This document shows, in pieces, positions 16,273 to 24,947 of a stretch of 64,000 nucleotides of DNA. The stretch comes from Sphingobacteriales bacterium. Its GTDB lineage: Bacteria > Bacteroidota > Bacteroidia > UKL13-3. The notes beneath the pieces are model-generated. The model saw only the letters and a program-made list of their open reading frames with translations. It did not search any database and was not told where the DNA came from. Position 1 is the first letter of the stretch; each line of letters begins with the position of its first letter. The DNA lies in the NCBI GenBank assembly GCA_021299635.1, contig JAJTFA010000008.1, positions 1 to 64,000 of the forward strand. Direction: 5' to 3'. The position numbers and the translations under genes are program-made.

Positions 16273-17532
16273 ATGAGTATTCAACAAGTTAATGCTGCTA
16301 TCATTACGATTGGTGATGAAATTTTAATCGGACAAATTACCAACACCAACTCTGCTTGGTTAGGCCAGGAGCTTGGGAATGCAGGCATCCGCGTTAATTA
16401 CTGCATTTCTGTTGGCGATAGAAAAGAACATATCATTCACGCTTTAATTGAAGCATCAAAGTTTGCTGATATTATTATTACAACCGGTGGGTTGGGTCCA
16501 ACTAAGGATGATATAACCAAATTTACTTTCTGCGAATACTTTGATACTACACTTGTAGAAAATGAAGAAGTTAAGAATTGGGTAACTAAAATATTTCGCT
16601 TGCGAAAATTGCCCATCATTCAAAGTAATCTTGATCAGGCATTGGTCCCCAAAAATTGTAAAGTACTTTTTAATAGAAGCGGAACTGCTCCGGGGATGTG
16701 GTTTGCTCAACAAGGAAAAGTTTATATCAGTATGCCGGGGGTACCTTTTGAAATGAAGACTATTTTCACCGAAGAAGCATTGCCTTTGCTTAAGCAAAAC
16801 TTTACGCTTCCATTTATTTTGCATCGCACTATACTTACAGCTTGCATAGGTGAATCCTTTCTTGCAAAGAAAATTGCAACTTGGGAAAGTAATTTACCTC
16901 CGCATATTCAATTAGCTTATCTTCCTTCAGTGGGTCAGGTTAGATTAAGGCTTAGTGGTTATAGCAGTGATGAACATAAACTTACCGCTGAAATGAATGA
17001 GCATATTGATTTGCTTTATACATTGGCAGGTGAGTATATATATGGAGAAGAAAATGATTCGTTGCAGCAAGCGGTAGGTAAATTACTACTTGAACTTAAA
17101 CAAACCCTATGCACTGCTGAAAGTTGCACAGGAGGTTACCTGGCACATTTAATCACATCTGTTCCTGGAAGCTCGGCTTACTATAATGGCAGCATCATCA
17201 GCTATGCCAATGAGATTAAAGTAAATGAACTCGGTGTTGACCCACAGATTTTAGCTACTGATGGAGCAGTAAGTGAAGCATGTGTGAGACAAATGGCAGA
17301 AGCAGCAAGAGAAAAACTGAATACAGATTATGCTATTGCCACAAGTGGAATTGCAGGTCCATCAGGTGGCTCAGACGAAAAACCCGTTGGCACCGTATGG
17401 ATTGCTGTAAGCAACGCTCAGCAAACCGTTGCCAAGCAATTTAATATGGGCGATAGCAGGGAAAGAACCATTCTTCGTACCGCTCTGCAAGGGCTATTTA
17501 TGTTACGCAGCATGATTTTGTCGTGCAATTAA
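16273..17532 (+). CDS. cinA: CinA family nicotinamide-nucleotide amidohydrolase
   Basis: 419 residues, the full two-domain length. The N-terminal MoCF/COG1058 domain (about 1-170) shows IITIGDEILIGQITNTNSAWL and TTGGLGPTKDDIT. The C-terminal PncC deamidase domain (about 260-415) shows CTAESCTGG, GSIISYANEIK, ATSGIAGPSGGS and KPVGTVWIA. The protein recycles NMN to nicotinate mononucleotide and may hydrolyse ADP-ribose. It is intact and apparently monocistronic. Confidence 0.95.
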   Translation: MSIQQVNAAIITIGDEILIGQITNTNSAWLGQELGNAGIRVNYCISVGDRKEHIIHALIEASKFADIIITTGGLGPTKDDITKFTFCEYFDTTLVENEEVKNWVTKIFRLRKLPIIQSNLDQALVPKNCKVLFNRSGTAPGMWFAQQGKVYISMPGVPFEMKTIFTEEALPLLKQNFTLPFILHRTILTACIGESFLAKKIATWESNLPPHIQLAYLPSVGQVRLRLSGYSSDEHKLTAEMNEHIDLLYTLAGEYIYGEENDSLQQAVGKLLLELKQTLCTAESCTGGYLAHLITSVPGSSAYYNGSIISYANEIKVNELGVDPQILATDGAVSEACVRQMAEAAREKLNTDYAIATSGIAGPSGGSDEKPVGTVWIAVSNAQQTVAKQFNMGDSRERTILRTALQGLFMLRSMILSCN

Positions 17533-17561
17533 CCAAAACCTGATTTTCTCCTTTATATTAT

Positions 17562-17593
17562 ATTGGCATAAGTCCCCCAAAAAATTAAATTTG
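17562..17593 (+). promoter_or_regulatory. Promoter ATTG-N20-TAAATTTG for the E2 gene
   Basis: ATTG at 17562-17565, 20 nt, then TAAATTTG at 17586-17593, giving a leader of about 48 nt before the ATG at 17647. The promoter looks functional although the gene behind it is broken. Confidence 0.65.
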
Positions 17594-17646
17594 CCCCACT
17601 ACTGCATATTATATATATGTGGTTATGCATATCAAAATAAGAACTT

Positions 17647-18925
17647 ATGGCAGAATTTCAACTGATTATGCCCAAAATGGGTGAAAGCATAGCAGAAGCA
17701 ACCATTATACGCTGGGTTAAAAACGAAGGCGACACGATAGCCGCTGATGAAACTGTTTTGGAAATTGCAACCGATAAGGTTGATAGTGAAGTGCCCAGTC
17801 CAAAAGGTGGGGTTTTGAAAAAACGTTTGTTCAAAGAAAATGATGTGGTAGCCGTAGGCGCTGTTATTGCTATTATTGAAACAGAAGTTTCTGCTTCAGC
17901 TACACCGGCAGCACCCGCTGCTCCTGCCTCACCTGCCAAGGTTGAAACACCGGTAGCACAGGTAGAAAAAACCATTGCTGTTGCCGAGCAACTGGCTAAA
18001 CCGGCTCTAACCGGTGGTTCTCGTTTTTATTCTCCGCTGGTACTAAATATTGCTAAGGAAGAAAACATCAGCATGGCTGAGTTGGAAACCATTGCAGGAA
18101 CCGGAAACGAAGGCCGTGTTACCAAGCGCGATATCCTTGCACACATACAAAATAAAGGTGTTGCAGTGCCTACTGCAAAATCTACGGCAACGGATCATAA
18201 AGCATCGGTAAGTGCACCGGTTAATATACCGCAGCCACCCAAGGTTTCATTGTCTGGTGGAGATGAAATTATTGAAATGGACCGCATGCGTAAACTCATT
18301 TCCGACCATATGGTGATGAGCAAGCATACCTCACCGCATGTTGAGAGACAAGGCCAAGAAAGTTTACGAGAAGCGCGAAGGAGAAAAAATTACGTTTACT
18401 CCAATGTTTATAGAATGCGTAGTAAGAGCCATCAAAGATTTTCCGATGATTAATATATCGGTTGATGGTTACAATATTATTAAAAGAAAAGCCATTAATG
18501 TAGGCATGGCTGCTGCGCTTCCTTCAGGCAACTTAATAGTGCCGGTTATTAAAAATGCAGATATGATGAACCTGGTTGGATTAACCAAGATGGTAAATGA
18601 CCTTGCCGCTCGTGCAAGAAATAATAAACTGGCTCCTGAAGAAATTTCCGGAGGCACCTTTACCTTAACCAATGTGGGTGGCTTTGGCAATGTAATGGGA
18701 ACACCTATTATCAACCAGCCGCAGGTAGCCATTATGGCAACCGGTTCTATTAAGAAAAAGCCGGCAGTTATTGAAACTGATATGGGTGATGTAATTGCCA
18801 TACGCCACATGATGTTCTTATCACTCAGCTATGATCACCGGGTGGTAGATGGATCTTTGGGCGGCTCTTTCCTCAGACGTGTAGGCGACTACATGGAGCA
18901 GTGGGATGTGAACAGGGAAGTATAA
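17647..18925 (+). pseudogene. 2-oxo acid dehydrogenase E2 (dihydrolipoyl acyltransferase), disrupted by a deletion of about 41 bp
   Basis: The first frame carries one lipoyl domain (1-80; lipoyl-lysine in ATDKVDS, Lys44), an Ala/Pro linker, the E1/E3-binding domain (about 123-160) and the start of the catalytic domain up to MSKHTSPHV. It then runs out of frame to a stop at 18453. The second frame resumes immediately with RDKAKKVYEKREGEKITFTP and includes the catalytic DHRVVDGSLGG near the end. In homologues about 14 residues (a TSFVEADVTN-type strand plus an aromatic) join these two parts; they are missing. Restoring 41 nt gives exactly 439 codons plus a stop. As read, the gene cannot make active E2. 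The specific complex (pyruvate, 2-oxoglutarate or branched-chain) cannot be decided. Confidence 0.85.
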
Positions 18926-19024
18926 AACACTTTATATTTTATTTCTTTTACGTATCTTTTATACATGGTTTCCTTGTGTATGTATTTCTATCATTCACTT
19001 GCCAAATTTTTTAGGGAGATCGCT

Positions 19025-19288
19025 TTGAGAAAAACTATAATGGTCGTTTTTTTGGCACTGCTAATTTCTGCATCCGTTGCTACATTAAGTTCATGTTCAG
19101 GTAACAGCAGTGAAGAGGGTAGAGGAGCAGTGTATGTAAAACCATCGGTTGATTATCGCGGCAGATATAGGAGAGGTCACGTGCGCATGCCGGTAAGTAC
19201 AAAAAAGGATGCGTTAAAAAGGCAAAACAGATCTCGCTACTATTATCACACCAGAGGGAAATATCGCAGAAAAAATAAAAGCAAATAG
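19025..19288 (+). CDS. Small basic lipoprotein
   Basis: 87 residues if it starts at TTG 19025 (reads M-RKTIMVVFLALLISASV, lipobox TLSSC, acceptor Cys24). A SD-like AGGGAG (19013-19018) sits 6 nt upstream, which is unusual for this genome and favours this start. An ATG at 18965 would give an overlong signal segment, and one at 19040 would lack the basic N-terminus. The mature part is strongly basic (RGRYRRGHVRM, RSRYYYHTRGKYRRKNKSK) with Tyr-Arg clusters, suggesting interaction with an anionic polymer such as lipopolysaccharide or peptidoglycan (inference). Confidence 0.62.
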   Translation: MRKTIMVVFLALLISASVATLSSCSGNSSEEGRGAVYVKPSVDYRGRYRRGHVRMPVSTKKDALKRQNRSRYYYHTRGKYRRKNKSK

Positions 19289-19297
19289 GTATTGCTC

Positions 19298-20209
19298 TCA
19301 ACCCATTCTACTTCTCTTAATCAAAAAAGGCAACAGCACCTGACTAAAGTCATTGCCCACATGTGCTTCCACAAAATCAATTTTAAACTGCGCACATTTT
19401 AGTTTCAGCTCCTGCCTAAATTGATTCATTGCCTCAAGGTATTTTTCTTTTATCTGTGCAGGGAATAATTTTAATTTCTCACCGGTTTCACTGTCAATAA
19501 ACAGGTAAGGCCTGTTGCTAAAGTCAAATTCGGTTTCCAGTTTTTTATCCTCCACATCAAATACAATTACTTCATGTTTATTGTACTTGAGATGTTGTAA
19601 GGCAGCAAATAACTCTTCTTTGGCACCTGTACTCTGAAACATATCACTGAAAATAACCACCAGCGATCGTTTATGCATCATTTCTGCCAGCTGATGCAGT
19701 GCATGGGCAAGTTCGCTTTGTTTATTTCGTTTATCTGTGCCAAGGGTTTCTTCCAGTTTGGTAAGCAACATTTTTTGATGAGACATACTGAGCTTGCAAC
19801 CCGAATGAAATTCAACACCGTTATTTATCAGACTTAAGCCACAGGCATCTCTTTGCTTTTTAAGCAGGTGCATCAGCGAAGCAGCGGCATAAACAGAGAA
19901 TCTTAATTTGTTTACACCTTCCTGCGGGAAATACATGGATCCTGAGGTGTCAACAATTAGCTGACAGCGAAGGTTTGTTTCCTCTTCATATCGTTTCACA
20001 AATAATTTATCTGTTCTGCCAAACAGCTTCCAGTCTATATGTCTGGTAGATTCCCCTGTATTGTAAAGTCTATGCTCAGCAAACTCAACCGAAAAGCCAT
20101 GAAAAGGACTCCTGTGTAGCCCGGTTAAAAACCCTTCTACAACCTGTTTGGCCAAAAACTCCAGATTTCCTGTTTGCAGCAACTCTTTTTCTGTGATACC
20201 AACCGACAT
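19298..20209 (-). CDS. DUF58 domain protein with vWA-like fold
   Basis: 303 residues. The DUF58 signature is clear: GEGSTRHIDWK-type segment NTGESTRHIDWKLFGRTDKLFVKRYEEE, followed by a von Willebrand A-like domain with the metal motif DTSGSM at about 97-102, and VVIFSDMF. Proteins of this group usually sit beside MoxR ATPases and help assemble envelope or respiratory complexes. Here no MoxR gene is adjacent, so it stands alone. A TACATTTG box lies only 4 nt before its ATG. Confidence 0.9.
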   Translation of the reverse strand: MSVGITEKELLQTGNLEFLAKQVVEGFLTGLHRSPFHGFSVEFAEHRLYNTGESTRHIDWKLFGRTDKLFVKRYEEETNLRCQLIVDTSGSMYFPQEGVNKLRFSVYAAASLMHLLKKQRDACGLSLINNGVEFHSGCKLSMSHQKMLLTKLEETLGTDKRNKQSELAHALHQLAEMMHKRSLVVIFSDMFQSTGAKEELFAALQHLKYNKHEVIVFDVEDKKLETEFDFSNRPYLFIDSETGEKLKLFPAQIKEKYLEAMNQFRQELKLKCAQFKIDFVEAHVGNDFSQVLLPFLIKRSRMG

Positions 20210-20213
20210 GCTT

Positions 20214-20221
20214 CAAATGTA
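20214..20221 (-). promoter_or_regulatory. Promoter -7 box (TACATTTG) directly before the DUF58 gene
   Basis: TACATTTG on minus ends 4 nt before the ATG at 20209, with TTCG 20 nt upstream (20245-20242) as a weak -33 element. It predicts a leaderless or nearly leaderless mRNA. Confidence 0.6.
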
Positions 20222-20312
20222 AACTTCTATTTTTTAATAAACGAATTCACATAACCTTAACATAGCGGTGAGTTTTATGTAATATCCGACTAACACTTTC
20301 GTAATCATAAAA

Positions 20313-22076
20313 ATGCAATATATGGCAGCGAAAGAATTAATTTCAACAGAGGATTTCTCACATTCTATAGGCTTAAAGAAGTTGAAGATGGCTTCGCTTG
20401 CACCGGCCCTAATGAAATTGCTTAAACTTAAAAAGGTAAATAAACTATACGAGAAGAATAATGAGCAGCATGGAGTTGATTTTGCAGAAGCTATTTTAAA
20501 GGAGCTGGGTGTGGCTTTTGAGTTTAATGATGACGAACTTAAAAATATACCGGCTAATGAGCCGTTTGTGGTAGTTAGCAATCATCCGTATGGCGGTATT
20601 GATGGTTTAATGATGATTGCCCTGCTTGCCCGTATCAGGCCAGATATAAAAATAATGGCAAACTACCTGCTTCAGCAGATTAAACCGCTTGAGCAGTATT
20701 TTGTATCGGTTGATCCTTTTGATAAAAAGAAGGGAAATGATGTGAATTTGCGTGGAATAAAGAAGTGTATGCAGCTCCTGCACAACGGACACCCTGTGGT
20801 TGTTTTCCCTGCAGGCGAGGTTTCTTCTTTAAAAGTAAATAACCTAAAAATAAGCGATAAGGTTTGGAATCCTGTTGTAGGAAAACTTATTCTTAAATCC
20901 GGTGTGCGTGTGGTGCCGGTTTATTTCAGCGGGTATAATAGTTTGCTGTTTAATATACTGGGCTTGCTTCATCCTGCGTTGCGCACAGCCCGCCTGCCTT
21001 CTGAGTTGTTTAATAAGCGAAAGGAAAAGGTTGTTATAAGAATTGGAAAGCCGGTAGCTTTAAAAACAATTGATGCATTTAAGGACCCTAATGATTTGAT
21101 GCGTTACCTCAGAGCAAAAACATATGCATTGGGCTCCGGTTTGGATGTACATGATTTTTTTGGTAAGCGGATACTACCAGTTTTAAGTAAGCCTGTTGCC
21201 ATTATTGCTGAAACGCCACAAGAACTGATTACAAAGGAAATTGATGCCATCAAATCAAGGTCATTGTTATGCTCACACGCGCATTTTGAGGTATATATTT
21301 CCGGTGCTCGTTTTATTCCGCACATATTACGAGAGATCTCCCGTTTGCGTGAAATCACATTTAGAAAAGTGGGTGAGGGCACCAACCGCAGTTGCGATGC
21401 AGATGAATATGATTTACATTATAAACATTTATTTATTTGGGATAATCAGGCACAACTCATAGTTGGGGCCTACCGCATAGGGGTGGGCGATGTATTATAC
21501 AGGCGCTATAAAAAGGAAGGATTTTACCTCCATGAGCTATTTAAAATAAGCAGCGCTTTTACACCCATACTTAAAGAATCGCTGGAGTTGGGACGTTCAT
21601 TTGTGAGGGAGGAGTACCAGAAGAAACCATTTAGCCTGATGCTGCTCTGGAAGGGTATCAATGAGTTTATCAAGCGTGAGGACAACCGCTTTCAATACCT
21701 GATTGGCCCGGTTAGCATCAGTAACAGTTTTTCTTCATTAAGTAAAGATTTGTTGGTTGATTTTATTCAGCAGCATCACTTTGATCCGGAATTAGCCCGC
21801 ATGGTAAAACCACGCAAGCGTTTTAAATATCAGCACAAGGGAGAGGGGAGAGAACTGCGAAACAGCAACATAAAAGATATCAAACTACTTGATCAGATGA
21901 TATCAGAAATTGAGGTAAAGCATACCAAAGTACCTGTATTGTTAAAAAAATATTTGAAGCAAAATGCCAAAATTATCGCATTTAATATCGACCCAAAGTT
22001 TAGTAATTCATTAGATGGTTTTCTGGTAATGAAACTGAATGATATCCCTCAAGATACATTTGAGATGATTGGCTAA
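20313..22076 (+). CDS. Lysophospholipid acyltransferase fused to a GNAT/OlsB-like N-acyltransferase
   Basis: 587 residues (586 or 584 with the ATG at 20322, also plausible). The N-terminal half is a PlsC-type acyltransferase: VVVSNHPYGGIDG carries the His and Asp of the active site, here with five rather than four residues between them, and VVVFPAGEVSS matches the substrate block. The C-terminal half, from about residue 300, resembles OlsB/hemolysin-type acyl-ACP N-acyltransferases (ARFIPHILREISRLREITFRKVGEGTNRSCD, LFIWDNQAQLIVGAYRIG). Such pairs make ornithine- or glycine-type aminolipids, so this single chain could do both acylations at the membrane (inference). Monocistronic. Confidence 0.87.
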   Translation: MQYMAAKELISTEDFSHSIGLKKLKMASLAPALMKLLKLKKVNKLYEKNNEQHGVDFAEAILKELGVAFEFNDDELKNIPANEPFVVVSNHPYGGIDGLMMIALLARIRPDIKIMANYLLQQIKPLEQYFVSVDPFDKKKGNDVNLRGIKKCMQLLHNGHPVVVFPAGEVSSLKVNNLKISDKVWNPVVGKLILKSGVRVVPVYFSGYNSLLFNILGLLHPALRTARLPSELFNKRKEKVVIRIGKPVALKTIDAFKDPNDLMRYLRAKTYALGSGLDVHDFFGKRILPVLSKPVAIIAETPQELITKEIDAIKSRSLLCSHAHFEVYISGARFIPHILREISRLREITFRKVGEGTNRSCDADEYDLHYKHLFIWDNQAQLIVGAYRIGVGDVLYRRYKKEGFYLHELFKISSAFTPILKESLELGRSFVREEYQKKPFSLMLLWKGINEFIKREDNRFQYLIGPVSISNSFSSLSKDLLVDFIQQHHFDPELARMVKPRKRFKYQHKGEGRELRNSNIKDIKLLDQMISEIEVKHTKVPVLLKKYLKQNAKIIAFNIDPKFSNSLDGFLVMKLNDIPQDTFEMIG

Positions 22077-22079
22077 CTA

Positions 22080-23471
22080 CTACTTTTCTTTTAGCAGCAG
22101 TTCTGATTTAAGTTTTGGAAAAACTCTTCGCTGCATTAAATCATTAGCGGTTTTATAGGCATCTACGCCTGCCGTTTCCGGAGTGGTTTGAAAACCTTTT
22201 ACCTCCATTAACGCATCTTTAAAAACCTCCGCATCATTTGCATTATCAACCAATGAAAGGTATAGGTTTAATGATGACTGATACATATTGCCCCAAATGA
22301 TACCAAGAGATTTGGTATTGGCACTTAACTTAATGAGATAGTCTGCATCTTCCTTATTCCTAACAAAATTACACCCTGCACTATCAATTAGTAATTTTTT
22401 CAATACAGGCTCCACATAGTTCATCGGAAGTCTTGCCGATAAATTCTTTTCATCGGTTTCCATAAACATTTTAATGGGCTCAACATTTACACGAATACTG
22501 GTGCTGGGCACATCCAGTGAGAGTAAGATATTTCGTAACGACTGGCTCAGGCTGTCTACCATGATTGCCTTATTTAAATCGGTAGAGATGCGCACAAGCT
22601 GAACAGGATCTTTTGCCAAAATACGAGCAATAGAGAATGAGGCCATTCCCTGGTGGTCGGTTTCTGTTTGTGCACCATATTCCATTCGGCCCTGGTCATT
22701 GCTTAGTTTCATAGGCATAAATGGTACCGGAGGTTTTTCTGTGCCGGTATTGTTTAAATGGGCCAATACATCAAAAGGAGTTGATACAGGCTTGCCAACT
22801 TTTCCTTTAAGGCTGCTTACCTGACTTTGAAAGGTTACTTTATACAATTGAGATTGCATGCTGCTCAGAATTTCATTTACCAGATAAACCTGCTTGCCAT
22901 TATGCACCGATTGTATGTCCTCATTTAAGAACTCCTGCAGGGCTGCCAGTGCCTTTACTTTAGATCTGAAAGCCTGCATATAGTTATTGCGTATATCAAA
23001 AGATTCTGCCCGTTGAAAAAAATCTTCGGCTCTTTCTGTTGCAATCATGAGTCTTCTTCTTCTGGCAGCTGCAAATTCCTCTTTTGAAAGGCGGTAGTAA
23101 ATCCAAAAGTTATCTGCATCCTCCCAACTATCTACTACCTGAAAGTTTTCTATGGTATTAAGAGCAGATATTTTAGATTCTGATTCAAACTGCTGTTTAA
23201 ACTCCGTGTTATTTTGAAATTGCGATAAAACAGAATTGCTGGCTACGGTTACCTTAATTTCTGCTATCAAATCATTCAGGGCATTTTTCTTGGCTATTTG
23301 CTGAAAATCGATGGGGTTGTTTTTTTTGGAAGCAATGCCTACACCCACATAATAGGCTGTGTTAACCGGACGATTAAATACCCACTCGGGTTTGGTTTTT
23401 ATATGCTTACGTGTGGTTCCGCACGACAGCATAACCAAACTGCATAAACATAATAGGGCAAGCTTTTTCAT
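22080..23471 (-). CDS. LPP20-family lipoprotein
   Basis: 463 residues from the ATG at 23471 (an upstream start at 23492 lies inside a terminator hairpin). Signal MKKLALLCLCSLVMLSCG with lipobox Cys at about 17. The LPP20 domain follows: KPEWVFNRPVNTAYYVGVGIA, then an alpha-helical region with NALNDLIAEIKVTVASNS and WEDADNFWIYYRLSKEEF. The C-terminal half (INV-type strands, KLSANTKSL, ALMEVKGFQT) is less typical. Probably an outer-membrane-associated lipoprotein. It follows a second LPP20-like gene, separated by a strong terminator. Confidence 0.8.
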   Translation of the reverse strand: MKKLALLCLCSLVMLSCGTTRKHIKTKPEWVFNRPVNTAYYVGVGIASKKNNPIDFQQIAKKNALNDLIAEIKVTVASNSVLSQFQNNTEFKQQFESESKISALNTIENFQVVDSWEDADNFWIYYRLSKEEFAAARRRRLMIATERAEDFFQRAESFDIRNNYMQAFRSKVKALAALQEFLNEDIQSVHNGKQVYLVNEILSSMQSQLYKVTFQSQVSSLKGKVGKPVSTPFDVLAHLNNTGTEKPPVPFMPMKLSNDQGRMEYGAQTETDHQGMASFSIARILAKDPVQLVRISTDLNKAIMVDSLSQSLRNILLSLDVPSTSIRVNVEPIKMFMETDEKNLSARLPMNYVEPVLKKLLIDSAGCNFVRNKEDADYLIKLSANTKSLGIIWGNMYQSSLNLYLSLVDNANDAEVFKDALMEVKGFQTTPETAGVDAYKTANDLMQRRVFPKLKSELLLKEK

Positions 23472-23483
23472 GTATGTATTTAA

Positions 23484-23516
23484 AAAAACCACAGCTGCTA
23501 TGCAGCTGTGGTTTTT
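23484..23516. terminator. Strong terminator between the two LPP20-like genes
   Basis: A 15-bp perfect stem (23484-23498 with 23502-23516), with core CCACAGCTGC pairing with GCAGCTGTGG around a 3-nt TAT loop. It is flanked by A and T runs, so it works in both directions and ends the upstream minus-strand gene. Confidence 0.88.
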
Positions 23517-23534
23517 AATAGTTGGCTTGTATGA

Positions 23535-24131
23535 TTAGTAGCCTCTTTCTTTAGCCAGTTTATCCATCTCACTGTTAAAAATCTCTTCAAACTTCTTCTT
23601 ATCGTAGTCTTGTTGTAATTTCTGGTTATTGCTGATGCTCTTATTAATGCCGTTCAATACGGTTTCTTTATTTGCTTCAACTGCAACCCACCAGGTGTAG
23701 GTGCCATTGGTTTCTTTGAACTGTTTTTCACCAATAATGCGCACATCTGTCAAGATTTGATTGGTAACTTCTCTCGACATTTCTTCAAATTTGTTAGAGA
23801 ACTCCTGTGTGCTTGCAATCTGGCGCTGGTTGGTATACTGCTCCGTTACTTTTTTTACGGTGGTTTGTATCAAACTGGCCATTTCAGATTTGGCATTTTG
23901 CAGAGCTATTTTTTTGGCTGTGCTCAAATCCATACTATTACCTAAGGCTTTAGATCTGAAGTATTCCTTATCGCTTTGATATTCTTTACCGGTAAAAGGT
24001 ACGCTAATTTCTACAGCCCCTGTTTGCGATTGCAGGCTGGGTGCTTGTTTTTTAGATTTACATGACTGTGCACCTATAATTGCCAGTGCAGCTAAGGCTG
24101 AAAGTGTCAGCGTTGTGATCTTGTTTTTCAT
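23535..24131 (-). CDS. LPP20-like lipoprotein
   Basis: 198 residues. N-terminus MKNKITTLTLSALAALAIIG with acceptor Cys24 in AQSC. The middle shows the LPP20 pattern: EYFRSKALGNSMDLSTAKKIALQNAKSEMASLIQTTVKKV, then a strand pair around GTYTWWVAVEA. The C-terminal 40 residues form a charged helix. Together with the next gene it suggests a lipoprotein pair derived from one family. A TACTATTG sequence upstream on minus is one base off the -7 consensus. Confidence 0.75.
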   Translation of the reverse strand: MKNKITTLTLSALAALAIIGAQSCKSKKQAPSLQSQTGAVEISVPFTGKEYQSDKEYFRSKALGNSMDLSTAKKIALQNAKSEMASLIQTTVKKVTEQYTNQRQIASTQEFSNKFEEMSREVTNQILTDVRIIGEKQFKETNGTYTWWVAVEANKETVLNGINKSISNNQKLQQDYDKKKFEEIFNSEMDKLAKERGY

Positions 24132-24188
24132 ATTGGTTTAAACTTATAAATTGATTCTTTACAATAGTAGTGCCAAAAAAAACCAAAC

Positions 24189-24947
24189 CTACATTTCTTT
24201 TCTTAATAATCTGCAGGTATGCCTGTATCCTTTTTCAAAAATAGCCTTTGCCGATGATATTTTAAACAGGTGGTAATCCATCAAATCGGGCGGTTCTATA
24301 TAGATATCACATTTATCAATATTGTTTTTTACGTTGGCGCGGATGGCCAGGTGCAACACCCGGTCGGTATAATTGCGAAAAGACTTGAATCTAGTAACCT
24401 CATGCACCGGGTTTACATTGATGCCTATTAATTGCTCACATTTATTTTCAAGCGGTTCAACAGGCAGGTTGTTCATCAATCCACCATCCACATACATATT
24501 GCCGTTAATGGTATATGGCTTCAGTATCATGGGTATGGCTGATGATGCCAGCACGGCATCAATGATACTTCCTTCGTAGAAAAATTCTGTCCGTGCTTTG
24601 GTAAAGTTGGTGGCACTAACCGTGAGGGCAACGGGTAGATCCTCCAGATTTTTGTGTTTTAAATGCTGCTGAAAAACTTTTTTTAAACCATGTGCTTTGA
24701 GCACACCAAATGCAGGTCTGTGAAAACGAAGTATTTTATAAATGTCAAGCGAGGCAAACAGGTCATAAATTTCATCAGGCTTATGGCCATCGGCATAAAG
24801 CGCTCCCACAATGGCACCGGCACTTACTGCGGAAATGGCTTCCGGATAAATGCCATGCTCGTTTAGTGCTTTAAGTACACCTATATGGGCAAACCCGCGC
24901 GCACCGCCTCCCGATAGTACAAGACCAGTTTGATATTTCCTTTGCAT
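24189..24947 (-). CDS. Patatin-like phospholipase (RssA type)
   Basis: 252 residues. The oxyanion-hole motif SGGGARG (12-18), the nucleophile elbow AVSAG with Ser42, and the catalytic Asp in YVDGGLMNNLP are visible, so the Ser-Asp dyad is present. The elbow is AxSxG rather than the usual GxSxG, an uncommon variant. No signal peptide; a cytosolic or inner-face acyl hydrolase is likely. The start codon overlaps the upstream stop (TAATG, 24945-24949), so it is coupled to the FadL-like gene. Confidence 0.9.
   Translation of the reverse strand: MQRKYQTGLVLSGGGARGFAHIGVLKALNEHGIYPEAISAVSAGAIVGALYADGHKPDEIYDLFASLDIYKILRFHRPAFGVLKAHGLKKVFQQHLKHKNLEDLPVALTVSATNFTKARTEFFYEGSIIDAVLASSAIPMILKPYTINGNMYVDGGLMNNLPVEPLENKCEQLIGINVNPVHEVTRFKSFRNYTDRVLHLAIRANVKNNIDKCDIYIEPPDLMDYHLFKISSAKAIFEKGYRHTCRLLRKEM

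Noticed and set aside
17647..18925. Programmed frameshift or split two-polypeptide E2
   Set aside because: About 14 residues are missing at the joint, so a frameshift could not restore the protein, and no slippery sequence is present.
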